From the NCBI GenBank assembly GCA_030616145.1, contig JAUWXU010000003.1:1-13599 (forward strand): 13,599 bases of DNA. The letters run 5' to 3'. Below the pieces are notes generated by a model. It saw only the letters and a list, made by a program, of their open reading frames with translations. It had not been told where the DNA came from and made no database searches. Made by a program: the position numbers and the translations under genes. This stretch comes from Candidatus Omnitrophota bacterium. GTDB taxonomy: Bacteria; Omnitrophota; JAUWXU01. The number at the start of each line of letters is the position of its first letter. Positions within the stretch are counted from its first letter, which is position 1. Below are positions 1-6,652 of the stretch, in pieces.

Positions 1-1070
1 AGTTTTACTACCAAGGCCCGGGCAATTACCCAGATCGAACCCAGGCTTATCCCCATTAACGCGCCAATTAGCCAGTGAAACGGCGGATTTAAAAATGCTC
101 CGCCTAAAATACAGATTCCCCAGAGAAAAAAGACCCCCGCCAAAGACCATTTATATCCCAGGATGTCGCTTATAAAACCGGAAAAGATGCTGCCCCCGAT
201 GGCAAAAAGGGTAGAAAAGGCAATAATATTTATAATCTCCGTCTCATTCAGACCAAAGACCCTGCTGATATAGACAGACATAAACATAATAACGGTACTA
301 ACCGCGCATAAAGCAAAAAACATCGCCTTTAACACATTCTGGAGTTCCCTGAATTTATAACTGTCAAAGAGGGTTGTCTTCAGCCGGCCGAATATCTGCA
401 ATATATTTTTTCTCCTTAAAAAATAGGTCATTTTGACTCTTTCTTCCGGCGGGACATATTCATCCTTTATAAAAATCATAGCCGGTAAAGAAAAGATTAA
501 AAACAAAATACCGCTGAGAACAAAAACCGGCTGATAGCCCACCTTCAGCACCAATGGTCTGCTGAGATATAAGGCCAGAATTGCTCCGATGTAAGCAAAC
601 ATCCTTCCCAGGCCTGAGACAAAACCTATCTTCTTTTTGGGGGCAACCTTTACCATCAGGGAGTTATAGAAGACAATCGCTTCCTGGCAGCCAAAATTTG
701 CTATGGCAAAAAATATCAACACCAGAAAGATATTGTTACATAGACCAATGGCAATCGTAAATACTACAGAAAGCAAGGTAAAATAGACCAGGAATGCCTT
801 GGGCTTTCCTTTTACATCGGAAATCGCCCCCAGAATAGGCGCACAGGCAGCAATTAAAAACATTGAAATGCCTATCGCTATGCTGTAAGAAATATCAGGA
901 AACTTTTTTTCCAATAGCAACCAGCGGGGAAAATACAAAAATACTACATTTAAAGCAAAAAACTGATTTGCTAAGTCATATAGCGCCCAGCAAAAAATCA
1001 AAAACCACTGCTTAATGTTTTTTTTATTATTAAATACAGTTGCTTTGGTTGGAATTTTTTTCTTTACCAT
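1..1070 (-). CDS. UMF1-family MFS transporter (Atg22-like), C-terminus cut by window edge
   Basis: I translated this frame by hand from 1070 to the window edge: 356 residues with no stop, so the 3' end lies outside. The protein is almost all hydrophobic segments. Near residues 25-34 it has W-A-L-Y-D-L-A-N-Q-F, which fits the W-x-x-Y-D-x-A-N-S signature that opens UMF1/Atg22-like members of the major facilitator superfamily. The cytoplasmic loop G-A-I-S-D-V-K-G-K-P-K is an MFS motif A, and S-G-F-I-S-D-I-L-G-Y is its counterpart in the second half. Inference: an inner-membrane secondary exporter or permease; the substrate cannot be read. The ATG at 1070 is the only reasonable start, since an in-frame TGA lies seven codons upstream; its ribosome site is poor. 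It follows the small membrane protein by 64 bases and may share its transcript. Confidence 0.85.
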   Translation of the reverse strand, partial: MVKKKIPTKATVFNNKKNIKQWFLIFCWALYDLANQFFALNVVFLYFPRWLLLEKKFPDISYSIAIGISMFLIAACAPILGAISDVKGKPKAFLVYFTLLSVVFTIAIGLCNNIFLVLIFFAIANFGCQEAIVFYNSLMVKVAPKKKIGFVSGLGRMFAYIGAILALYLSRPLVLKVGYQPVFVLSGILFLIFSLPAMIFIKDEYVPPEERVKMTYFLRRKNILQIFGRLKTTLFDSYKFRELQNVLKAMFFALCAVSTVIMFMSVYISRVFGLNETEIINIIAFSTLFAIGGSIFSGFISDILGYKWSLAGVFFLWGICILGGAFLNPPFHWLIGALMGISLGSIWVIARALVVK

Positions 1071-1134
1071 TGATAATCTACCGCCGCATCAAGTTCTCCC
1101 TCTCTACAATCCCCTTTTTCTTCATACCTACTTA

Positions 1135-1500
1135 TTATACAGCATACACAAGTAATACCCCAATTAGGAAAGCTAACAATCCCATAAGGCGCATAGTCAA
1201 AGCCGGTTTTTTGCCCCAGCAGCTGAGAATAGATTTTACCTTTTCCAGTCCGAGTGCAAAAATAAGGACACCGCCAATGATAAACAAAATTCCAAAAACA
1301 ACTATAATCGCTGGCTTTTCGCACCGCAGGGCCGTTGTCAACAGGATAATGCCAATCAAAAGCCGCAAAATACCTGCTAGATAAAGCCGTTTCCCCTTCC
1401 CGAAGAAAGCTATAACCTGCTTGAACATGCTGGGGTTTAACATAAAACCAAGCCCCATAGCCGCAATAAGTATTCCGATAAAACTGGTCACGAAAAGCAT
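1135..1500 (-). CDS. small four-helix membrane protein, function unknown
   Basis: A 121-residue, very hydrophobic protein with four likely membrane helices at about residues 3-20, 38-57, 63-84 and 104-121. They are joined by short basic loops such as F-G-K-G-K-R and W-G-K-K-P-A. I do not recognise the family and see no catalytic motif. The start is well supported: AGGAGGT sits 7 bases before the ATG at 1500. It is followed on the same strand by the UMF1 transporter and preceded by the DUF167 gene across a 117-base spacer holding a perfect palindrome. An overlapping minus-strand frame (1064-1324) and a plus-strand frame (1040-1384) are shadows without ribosome sites. Translation is likely real; any role is unknown. 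Confidence 0.75.
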   Translation of the reverse strand: MLFVTSFIGILIAAMGLGFMLNPSMFKQVIAFFGKGKRLYLAGILRLLIGIILLTTALRCEKPAIIVVFGILFIIGGVLIFALGLEKVKSILSCWGKKPALTMRLMGLLAFLIGVLLVYAV

Positions 1501-1543
1501 AATTTAACCTCCTTTAATGAGCACGTGACTTATGGAGCGAACA

Positions 1544-1563
1544 CCTGCCTACCGGTAGGCAGG
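1544..1563. repeat. 20-bp perfect palindrome between genes
   Basis: The sequence CCTGCCTACCGGTAGGCAGG is its own reverse complement over all 20 bases. It is flanked by direct copies of GAGCGAAC at 1535-1542 and 1568-1575. It lies in the spacer between the DUF167 stop and the next ribosome site. There is no T-run, so an intrinsic terminator is unlikely. It looks like a dispersed intergenic palindrome of the REP type; I infer this from its structure, since there is only one full copy in the window. Confidence 0.7.
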
Positions 1564-1617
1564 AAGTGAGCGAACATAAATCGCTGTGCGAAGTTAATCC
1601 CGTTCGAAATAACCCGA

Positions 1618-1851
1618 TTACGCTCTAGGGATTTTCTTTTGAATCAATTTGTCCTTTGATTTCTCTCCTCTGACAATCTTAAGATCCGAGTTCCGACAGT
1701 TAAAATATTCTGCCAGGATTTTTAAAAGCAGTCTATTCGCCTTCCCTTCAACCGGCGGAGCGGTTAGATAAACCTTTAATCTCTGCGCCTCTTGTTTAAC
1801 TTTATTCTTGCGGGCATTGGAAATAACCCTTACCTGGACAAAATCAGACAT
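1618..1851 (-). CDS. DUF167 / YggU-family protein
   Basis: A 77-residue protein that matches the DUF167 (YggU) family along its length. The hallmark A-P-P-V-E-G-K-A-N sits at residues 31-39, followed by the L-x-x-L-A-x-x-F helix and then I-V-R-G-E-K-S-K-D-K near the end. Family members are small single-domain proteins of about 75-100 residues with no established biochemical role. The ATG at 1851 has no Shine-Dalgarno sequence; it is preceded by an AT-rich stretch and a 21-bp tandem repeat, so translation may be weak or leaderless. It lies 79 bases after the exported-protein gene and 117 bases before the four-helix membrane protein. Confidence 0.88.
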   Translation of the reverse strand: MSDFVQVRVISNARKNKVKQEAQRLKVYLTAPPVEGKANRLLLKILAEYFNCRNSDLKIVRGEKSKDKLIQKKIPRA

Positions 1852-1864
1852 TTTATATTAAAAG

Positions 1865-1928
1865 TGATTGCACTGATTTAACTACTGATTACACAGATTG
1901 ATTGGCTAGCCGGTTTGCCGGTTAACCA
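1865..1928. repeat. intergenic repeat, copy A: tandem TGATTACACAGATT units plus hairpin
   Basis: Two direct units 21 bases apart, TGATTGCACTGATT at 1865-1878 and TGATTACACAGATT at 1886-1899, match at 12 of 14 positions. They are followed by an imperfect inverted repeat: TGGCTAGCCGG (1903-1913), a 4-base loop, and CCGGTTAACCA (1918-1928), with 9 of 11 pairs strict and one more as a G-T wobble. The hairpin ends 2 bases past the stop of the exported-protein gene but has no T-run. Related sequence recurs at 7740-7781 and 10012-10104. Confidence 0.7.
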
Positions 1929-1930
1929 TT

Positions 1931-2410
1931 TCATGGAATGTCTGTTAACAGCTGTTCGCCTCCCGGAATAAGCTGGAGGGCTTTGGTGGCAAGCTGTAAT
2001 CCATAGGCAGGATACTTCATTGCAAAGGCTTTTATCGTCTCGGTGTATCGGATCGTCCCCGGAGACATCCGTAATTGGCTTTGATGATTTAGCTTCTGCT
2101 CCCGGGCAAAGGCCTCAAGTTCTGCTTCACTCATCGACATATACTCATCTACCAAAGGTGTTAGCTGTTTCATAGCCTTCTCTGTCAATATCCGAATCTG
2201 CTTAATGGTTGCCTCGTTTTTCTGATAATAATCTTCTACTTCCCTCAGGCACTTATCAGGATTATCCATATTGGCTTCAATGATATCTGCCAGGCCAGCG
2301 TAAAAGTTATCAGTAATTTTAGCTAGATCCTGAACCTGAGAGTAAACCAGGTTGTCCAACAGTAATATTATCAGAAATGTCAATAAAAAAGACTTGACTA
2401 TTTTCTTCAT
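1931..2410 (-). CDS. small exported helical protein, function unknown
   Basis: A 159-residue protein with a clear N-terminal signal peptide: M-K-K-I-V-K, then a hydrophobic core to about residue 23, with likely cleavage near V-Y-S. There is no lipobox cysteine. The mature part is charged and almost entirely helical by composition, with residues 45-110 rich in Glu, Lys and Gln. It has one cysteine (C54) in the mature part and no motif I recognise. I chose the ATG at 2410 because GGAG lies 7 bases before it; the upstream TTG at 2425 has no such site. The gene starts 11 bases after the permease-EIIA stop and so is probably the last member of that operon. A periplasmic helper role is possible but nothing in the sequence shows it. 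Confidence 0.75.
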   Translation of the reverse strand: MKKIVKSFLLTFLIILLLDNLVYSQVQDLAKITDNFYAGLADIIEANMDNPDKCLREVEDYYQKNEATIKQIRILTEKAMKQLTPLVDEYMSMSEAELEAFAREQKLNHQSQLRMSPGTIRYTETIKAFAMKYPAYGLQLATKALQLIPGGEQLLTDIP

Positions 2411-2421
2411 AGATTCTCCAA

Positions 2422-4287
2422 TCAATCACGACGTCTTCTTGCTAATAATATAATATCGCGTAACTCATCAATATTTTTAGCACGCAACCAGTCCTTGTCA
2501 AAATCGGTATGCTGGGTAACCTGGGCAATCGCCGACAGTGCCCGCAGGTGAAAATCTCTCTCGTCGCGCGAACCAACCAATATAAACGCTGCATAAACAG
2601 GAGGCAAGGTCTTTGTAAAATCAATCCCGGCCTCGCATCTTGCTATCAGCAACTCAAATTTGTGTTTACCTTCAATAGTTATGTGAGGAATCGCCAGTCC
2701 CGGCCGTATCTCTGTCGTCGTCTCCTTTTCACGGCTGATGAAAGACTCAAATAACTGTTTCTCGCCAATCCCTAATCGTCCGGCAAGTTTTGCTGCAACA
2801 ATCTTAAAAAATTCTCTATAGGTAAGCGAGGTGCCAATATTCATTATTTCGCATTTCTCCACCAATCTATCAAATCTATCCTCAATTATGTTATCGCGTT
2901 CCTTCAGAATCTCGCGCAGCTCAGTCCCCAATGAATCACCGGCTATCTCTTTAGCGGTAACCCGTTCAACAATATGTATCAGGGCGGACTTGCGGATGTT
3001 TTTGTCGCGGACATAAACCCTATACCAGAGAATGCTTAACAGGATAAATCCGGCCGTACTCAAAAGCGCGACGCTACCCATCTGATATAAGAAAAAGCCG
3101 TAAGCAATAAGTCCGGCTATCTGCAGCCAGGGATATAACGGCGAGATAAATGCCGGTTTGTAATTTAATATCTTTGACTCACGCATAATGATACAGGCCA
3201 GGAGCATAAAGATAAACAGAAGAATCATCATGGTGGAAGCAACCTTTACAAGGTTTTCAAGGTTCAAGAAGAGAATAGCCGCTATCATAAAGACGCCGGT
3301 AAATAGGATAGACGCATGGGGAGTCTTGAACCGTCTGTTTACCCTGGTAAAGAATTCCGGCAGGAGTTGGTCGCGACTCATTGCCATTGGAAAGCGCGAG
3401 GCAGACAGTATACCAGCATTGGCAGTGGAAACAAAGGCGATTATTCCCGCCAGAGCCAGCATTATGCTGCCGACTGTACCGAATAACTTACCCGCTCCGG
3501 TCGACAGGGGGGTAAGAGAATGAATAAATTCACTCTGGTCGAGCAGACCCACGGTTACAAAGACAGTCAATCCATAAATAATCAGCACCACACAAAATGC
3601 CAGGATCATTCCGTAAGGAATATTCTTCGCCGGTTCCCTGACCTCCTCGGCAACGCTGGCAATCTTTGTCAGCCCGCCGAATGATATAAAAACCATGGCA
3701 CAAGCCATAAATAGCGATCGGCTGCCCGAAGGCATAAACGGTGTGTAACGCTGCATATCAACCGACATCAATCCCCGTAGGATATAGAGCAATAATAAAG
3801 AAATAAGTACAATTACCAAAAAAACCTGAACCTTACTAGTGAGACGAACGCTCATCAAGTTAAGAACCGTAAAAAATATACAGAAACCCACGGCAATGAG
3901 TTTAATCTGCCATTCACTGATACTCGGATTGAGCAGGGTGGCAAATATGCCAATGCCGACCAGAGCAAAGGCACTTTTAAAACTCAGGGAAAACCAGCTG
4001 GCCAATCCGCCGATTGTGCCGGCGGCCGAACCCATGCTGCGCTCGATAAAAAAATAACTACCCCCGGCCCGGGGCATCGCTGTAGCCAATTCGGCCTTGG
4101 CAAACAGGGCGGGCAAGATCGATATGCCAGCCAGGATATAGGCCAGGATAATCGCCGGACCAACCTTGACATAGATTAAAACCGGCAAAACAAATATGCC
4201 TGAGCTGATCATTGCCCCGGCACAAATACAGAATACATCTACACCGCTTAATTGACGGATTAAGTTTTTATCTTGCGGTTCACGCAT
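2422..4287 (-). CDS. APC-superfamily amino acid permease fused to a PTS EIIA (PtsN-type) domain
   Basis: A 621-residue protein with two parts. Residues 1 to about 430 form an APC-superfamily permease. The first helix carries the unwound substrate-site pattern A-G-A-M-I-S-S-G-I-F, later comes P-R-A-G-G-S-Y-F near residues 72-79, and about 12 hydrophobic segments follow. A charged linker leads to residues 475-618, which resemble a type-2 PTS EIIA (mannitol/fructose/PtsN) domain, including P-G-L-A-I-P-H with H535 as the expected phosphohistidine. Known: such domains accept phosphate from HPr or NPr. Inference: uptake is gated by PTS phosphorylation state, or the domain is a purely sensory relic. 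The ATG at 4287 overlaps the GNAT stop by 8 bases, so translation is probably coupled; its own ribosome site is weak. Other assignments for the permease part are unlikely; the substrate is unknown. Confidence 0.9.
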   Translation of the reverse strand: MREPQDKNLIRQLSGVDVFCICAGAMISSGIFVLPVLIYVKVGPAIILAYILAGISILPALFAKAELATAMPRAGGSYFFIERSMGSAAGTIGGLASWFSLSFKSAFALVGIGIFATLLNPSISEWQIKLIAVGFCIFFTVLNLMSVRLTSKVQVFLVIVLISLLLLYILRGLMSVDMQRYTPFMPSGSRSLFMACAMVFISFGGLTKIASVAEEVREPAKNIPYGMILAFCVVLIIYGLTVFVTVGLLDQSEFIHSLTPLSTGAGKLFGTVGSIMLALAGIIAFVSTANAGILSASRFPMAMSRDQLLPEFFTRVNRRFKTPHASILFTGVFMIAAILFLNLENLVKVASTMMILLFIFMLLACIIMRESKILNYKPAFISPLYPWLQIAGLIAYGFFLYQMGSVALLSTAGFILLSILWYRVYVRDKNIRKSALIHIVERVTAKEIAGDSLGTELREILKERDNIIEDRFDRLVEKCEIMNIGTSLTYREFFKIVAAKLAGRLGIGEKQLFESFISREKETTTEIRPGLAIPHITIEGKHKFELLIARCEAGIDFTKTLPPVYAAFILVGSRDERDFHLRALSAIAQVTQHTDFDKDWLRAKNIDELRDIILLARRRRD

Positions 4288-4714
4288 AATATTTCATTAT
4301 CTTTATTTTAGAGGCATCCAGCTTGCATATGTAATTTCTTTTATACTCTAAGTCTTCGGGACAGGCCCTTACTTCTTCAAAACCAGCCTTTTCCAAAAAA
4401 CTTGGTCGGTGGGTAACGCCATAGATAGGTTTGTTACAATCCAACTGCCTTGCCTGCTCAATAAGAAAATTCAACATCCTCAGGCCCAGGCCTTTTCCCC
4501 GATGATAATAATCTACTCCTAAAGAGGCAAGCTCAAAATACCGGCCGTGGTCAACTACCCTGCCAAATGCCACTGTCTTACCGGAATTTTTCAAAACGAA
4601 AAACTGCTGCCAGTCTATATTGGTAGCATCCAGAATATATTTTTTCAACTTCTCTTCTATGTAAGGTCTATCCTTTTTTTCTACCCGGCATACTGCTATC
4701 CTAGATTCAGGCAT
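4280..4714 (-). CDS. GNAT-family N-acetyltransferase
   Basis: A 144-residue single-domain GNAT protein of the usual family length. The acetyl-CoA pyrophosphate loop is visible as H-R-G-K-G-L-G (residues 71-77, fitting R/Q-x-x-G-x-G). It is preceded by the beta-4 strand E-L-A-S-L-G-V-D and followed by a helix rich in Leu and Gln. Motif B, T-H-R-P-S-F-L-E-K-A-G-F (101-112), is a typical end of the fold. The start at 4714 lies only 3 bases past the preceding stop, with GGGAG inside that gene's last codons; the 3' end overlaps the permease by 8 bases. The acceptor substrate cannot be told from sequence. An N-acetyltransferase acting on an amino acid, a small amine or a protein N-terminus would each fit. 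Confidence 0.88.
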   Translation of the reverse strand: MPESRIAVCRVEKKDRPYIEEKLKKYILDATNIDWQQFFVLKNSGKTVAFGRVVDHGRYFELASLGVDYYHRGKGLGLRMLNFLIEQARQLDCNKPIYGVTHRPSFLEKAGFEEVRACPEDLEYKRNYICKLDASKIKIMKYYA

Positions 4715-4717
4715 TGT

Positions 4718-5476
4718 TTATTCTCCCAGATGCCGAATGAGACCATACTGCCTTGGCACTACCAGATCTGCCTTTCTAAGGTTCTGGTCGCCGGCCAAGC
4801 AATAATCAACATCCATGATTTCAATAAATTCCGCTGTATACTCCTTCAGCACCCCCGAATATTCAAATTTCTTATCAGTTTTAATCAACTCAAGCACAAC
4901 CTTTTTACCGATATGCCGTTCTAATAAAGGCTCGTAAGAAGCCCCCAAAGAACCCATTACCTGCTGTTTCAACTGTGAAACATATTTATCCTGTGAGGTC
5001 AGTACCCCTCCGGCTAAGGGGGTATTCTTGACCTGGCCGATCACCATATTCACTATATCCATCAATGAATCCTTTACCGTCTTGAAGAAATTTTGGATTT
5101 TTCTATTAAACCGCCTCAATGCACCGGGATGATAAGTCCTTTTCAATTGCTTTTCTCTCTGTCTTTTTCTATCCTCAGCCAACTGATTGTGAAAACGGAC
5201 TAAGGCCTGTATATCAGGATATTCCTGTTTATAGAAAATGTAGCTTGTTTCATCATGGCCCTTTTTATCTTTATACCTTTCTAAATAAACCAGCTCCAAG
5301 CCGGTATGCTCTACGGACAATTTACCCCAGATAGCCTTGCCAGTCTTTTCTTCCAGAGTTATCATATCCCCTGAAAAATCCATCAGACATTTATCCCTGC
5401 TTCTTCCTTTAATAAAGGCGGTAATAACCGTAAATACAATAATAGAAACTATAGTAATGGCAAATGTGTCAGGCAT
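4718..5476 (-). CDS. membrane-anchored protein with possible small beta-barrel domains, unknown function
   Basis: A 252-residue protein. Residues 5-22 form one membrane helix with the rest probably cytoplasmic, since the basic K-G-R-S-R-D-K follows the helix. Residues 36-95 look beta-rich (G-K-A-I-W-G-K-L-S-V-E-H-T-G-L-E-L-V-Y). Residues 97-150 are helical and basic, and residues 185-245 again look beta-rich, with the pattern Y-S-G-V-L-K-E-Y-T-A-E-F-I-E-I-M. The two strand patterns (hydrophobic, G-x-L, x5, hydrophobic) resemble each other and recall Sm/SH3-like barrels; this is my inference, not a family match. It starts 5 bases after the mscS stop with GGAG 8 bases upstream, and the GNAT gene follows after 3 bases, so it belongs to the mscS operon. 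It could be an accessory protein of the channel. Confidence 0.8.
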   Translation of the reverse strand: MPDTFAITIVSIIVFTVITAFIKGRSRDKCLMDFSGDMITLEEKTGKAIWGKLSVEHTGLELVYLERYKDKKGHDETSYIFYKQEYPDIQALVRFHNQLAEDRKRQREKQLKRTYHPGALRRFNRKIQNFFKTVKDSLMDIVNMVIGQVKNTPLAGGVLTSQDKYVSQLKQQVMGSLGASYEPLLERHIGKKVVLELIKTDKKFEYSGVLKEYTAEFIEIMDVDYCLAGDQNLRKADLVVPRQYGLIRHLGE

Positions 5477-5481
5477 ATCTT

Positions 5482-6543
5482 TTACTCCGTAGCAGCCTTA
5501 TTCAAATATAAGGTCTGGGTGGGATAAGCGAATTCAATGCCCCGGGCCTCGAATTCTTTTTTTATGGCAAAATTGATTTCTTGCTGGATGTCCATATATT
5601 TATTATAGTCCCTGCTCATAACATAATAGACGACCTCAAAGATCAAACTAAAATCACCGTAGGAAAAAAAATGGGCGCGGTCAAAGACAGCGTCTTTAAC
5701 GTTTTTTATAATGCCTTCAATCGATCCGGGTATGGTTTTTAACTGCTCAAGAGAAGTCTGATAGACAACCCCCAGTCTGAAAACAACCCTTCTTTTTCCC
5801 ATTCTCTTATAATTGCGGACCCGGGAATTCGTAAGGTCTTTATTGGCAAAGACCAGTTGTTCTCCGCTAAGACTGCGCACACGGGTAGTCTTAATCCCGA
5901 TATGCTCAATGGTCCCTAAATAGTCTCCGATTATGATAAAGTCCCCGATTTCAAACGGCCGGTCAAACAATATAGCAAAGTAGCTGAATAGGTCTCCCAG
6001 GATCGCCTGGGCGGCCAGGGCTACGGCTACACCGCCGATACCTAAACCGGCAATAACGGTTGATACCTTAATTCCCAGGTTATCCAGAAAAAAGACAACA
6101 GCCACCCCCCACACAACTACCCTTACTATTTTTAAGAGTCCATCCAGACTGCGCTTTAAGGATACACCCTTGTCGCTCTTTGACCAGTAGGTATCAAATC
6201 CGTAAGCTATAAGAGCAGTGGTTAGCCGCGCTGCCGATAAGGCCAGGACAGCCACCCCGATAATATTAATGATTTTTGCCAGCAGAGGCTGCAGAATCAA
6301 AGTATTTACGCTGAGATAAAAGATGCCGAAATAAGCCAGGGGAAGAACTATTCTTTCAACAATTCTAACAACAAAGTCATCCACCGTGGTAGCGGTCTTT
6401 TCCGCCAATTTCTTCAGGCGACGTAGAAGAAAATGCTGGAATATCTTAATAGCAATAATGCCTGTTAAAAATAAAACAATAACTGTGATATAATCCATAA
6501 TGCGATTCTCCAGAATTGTTATTTCTATAATTTCTTCAATCAT
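5482..6543 (-). CDS. MscS-family mechanosensitive channel
   Basis: A 353-residue channel protein. N-terminal membrane helices lie at about residues 16-38, 63-85 and 90-115, and another segment at 136-155 leads into the pore-lining helix at 161-190. There the small-residue pattern G-L-G-I-G-G-V-A-V-A-L-A-A-Q is diagnostic for MscS TM3. The beta domain follows (F-E-I-G-D-F-I at 197-203, then G-T-I-E-H-I-G through A-N-K), and a C-terminal alpha/beta domain ends in F-A-Y-P-T-Q-T-L-Y. Known role: tension-gated release of solutes under hypo-osmotic shock at the inner membrane. It is longer than E. coli MscS, with extra N-terminal helices as in many family members. The ATG at 6543 has AGGAGGT 5 bases upstream. 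A 14-bp hairpin lies just 5' of that ribosome site. Confidence 0.95.
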   Translation of the reverse strand: MIEEIIEITILENRIMDYITVIVLFLTGIIAIKIFQHFLLRRLKKLAEKTATTVDDFVVRIVERIVLPLAYFGIFYLSVNTLILQPLLAKIINIIGVAVLALSAARLTTALIAYGFDTYWSKSDKGVSLKRSLDGLLKIVRVVVWGVAVVFFLDNLGIKVSTVIAGLGIGGVAVALAAQAILGDLFSYFAILFDRPFEIGDFIIIGDYLGTIEHIGIKTTRVRSLSGEQLVFANKDLTNSRVRNYKRMGKRRVVFRLGVVYQTSLEQLKTIPGSIEGIIKNVKDAVFDRAHFFSYGDFSLIFEVVYYVMSRDYNKYMDIQQEINFAIKKEFEARGIEFAYPTQTLYLNKAATE

Positions 6544-6557
6544 TTCTGACCTCCTAC

Positions 6558-6599
6558 ATCTGTCTACCGGTCAATCAAGGAGTTAACCGGTAAACAGAT
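6558..6599 (-). promoter_or_regulatory. 14-bp leader hairpin directly upstream of the mscS ribosome site
   Basis: Arms at 6558-6571 and 6586-6599 pair over 14 bases; the single non-Watson-Crick pair is a G-U wobble in the minus-strand RNA. The 14-base loop (6572-6585) contains CTCCTT on the RNA, complementary to the AGGAG of the ribosome site at 6549-6555, so loop-to-SD pairing is conceivable. The arms carry ACCGGT, as does the palindrome at 1544-1563. A TATAAT match (6598-6603) overlaps the 5' base of the stem but has no good -35. The function is inferred. Confidence 0.5.
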
Positions 6600-6652
6600 T
6601 ATATCTGCGTAATTAGTTAGCAAGATTTTTTAGGTTACCTAACAAAACTTTA

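Noticed and set aside
1064..1324. Minus-strand 86-residue frame overlapping the four-helix membrane protein
   Set aside because: No ribosome site and no recognisable pattern, while the alternative frame has a perfect AGGAGGT and four clear helices.
2411..2425. TTG start 15 bases upstream for the exported protein
   Set aside because: The ATG at 2410 has GGAG at proper distance and gives a normal signal peptide; the extension adds acidic residues before it.
6598..6603. Perfect TATAAT upstream of mscS as a promoter -10
   Set aside because: No acceptable -35 at 15-19 bases; the sequence is also explained by the repeat-derived palindrome CAGAT-TAT-ATCTG. Kept only as a caveat.
6627..6640. TTAGGT / ACCTAA inverted repeat after the ATP-grasp gene as a terminator
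   Set aside because: The arms are only 6 bases with a 1-base centre, too tight to form a stable stem; the A-rich flank gives no U-run in the right place.
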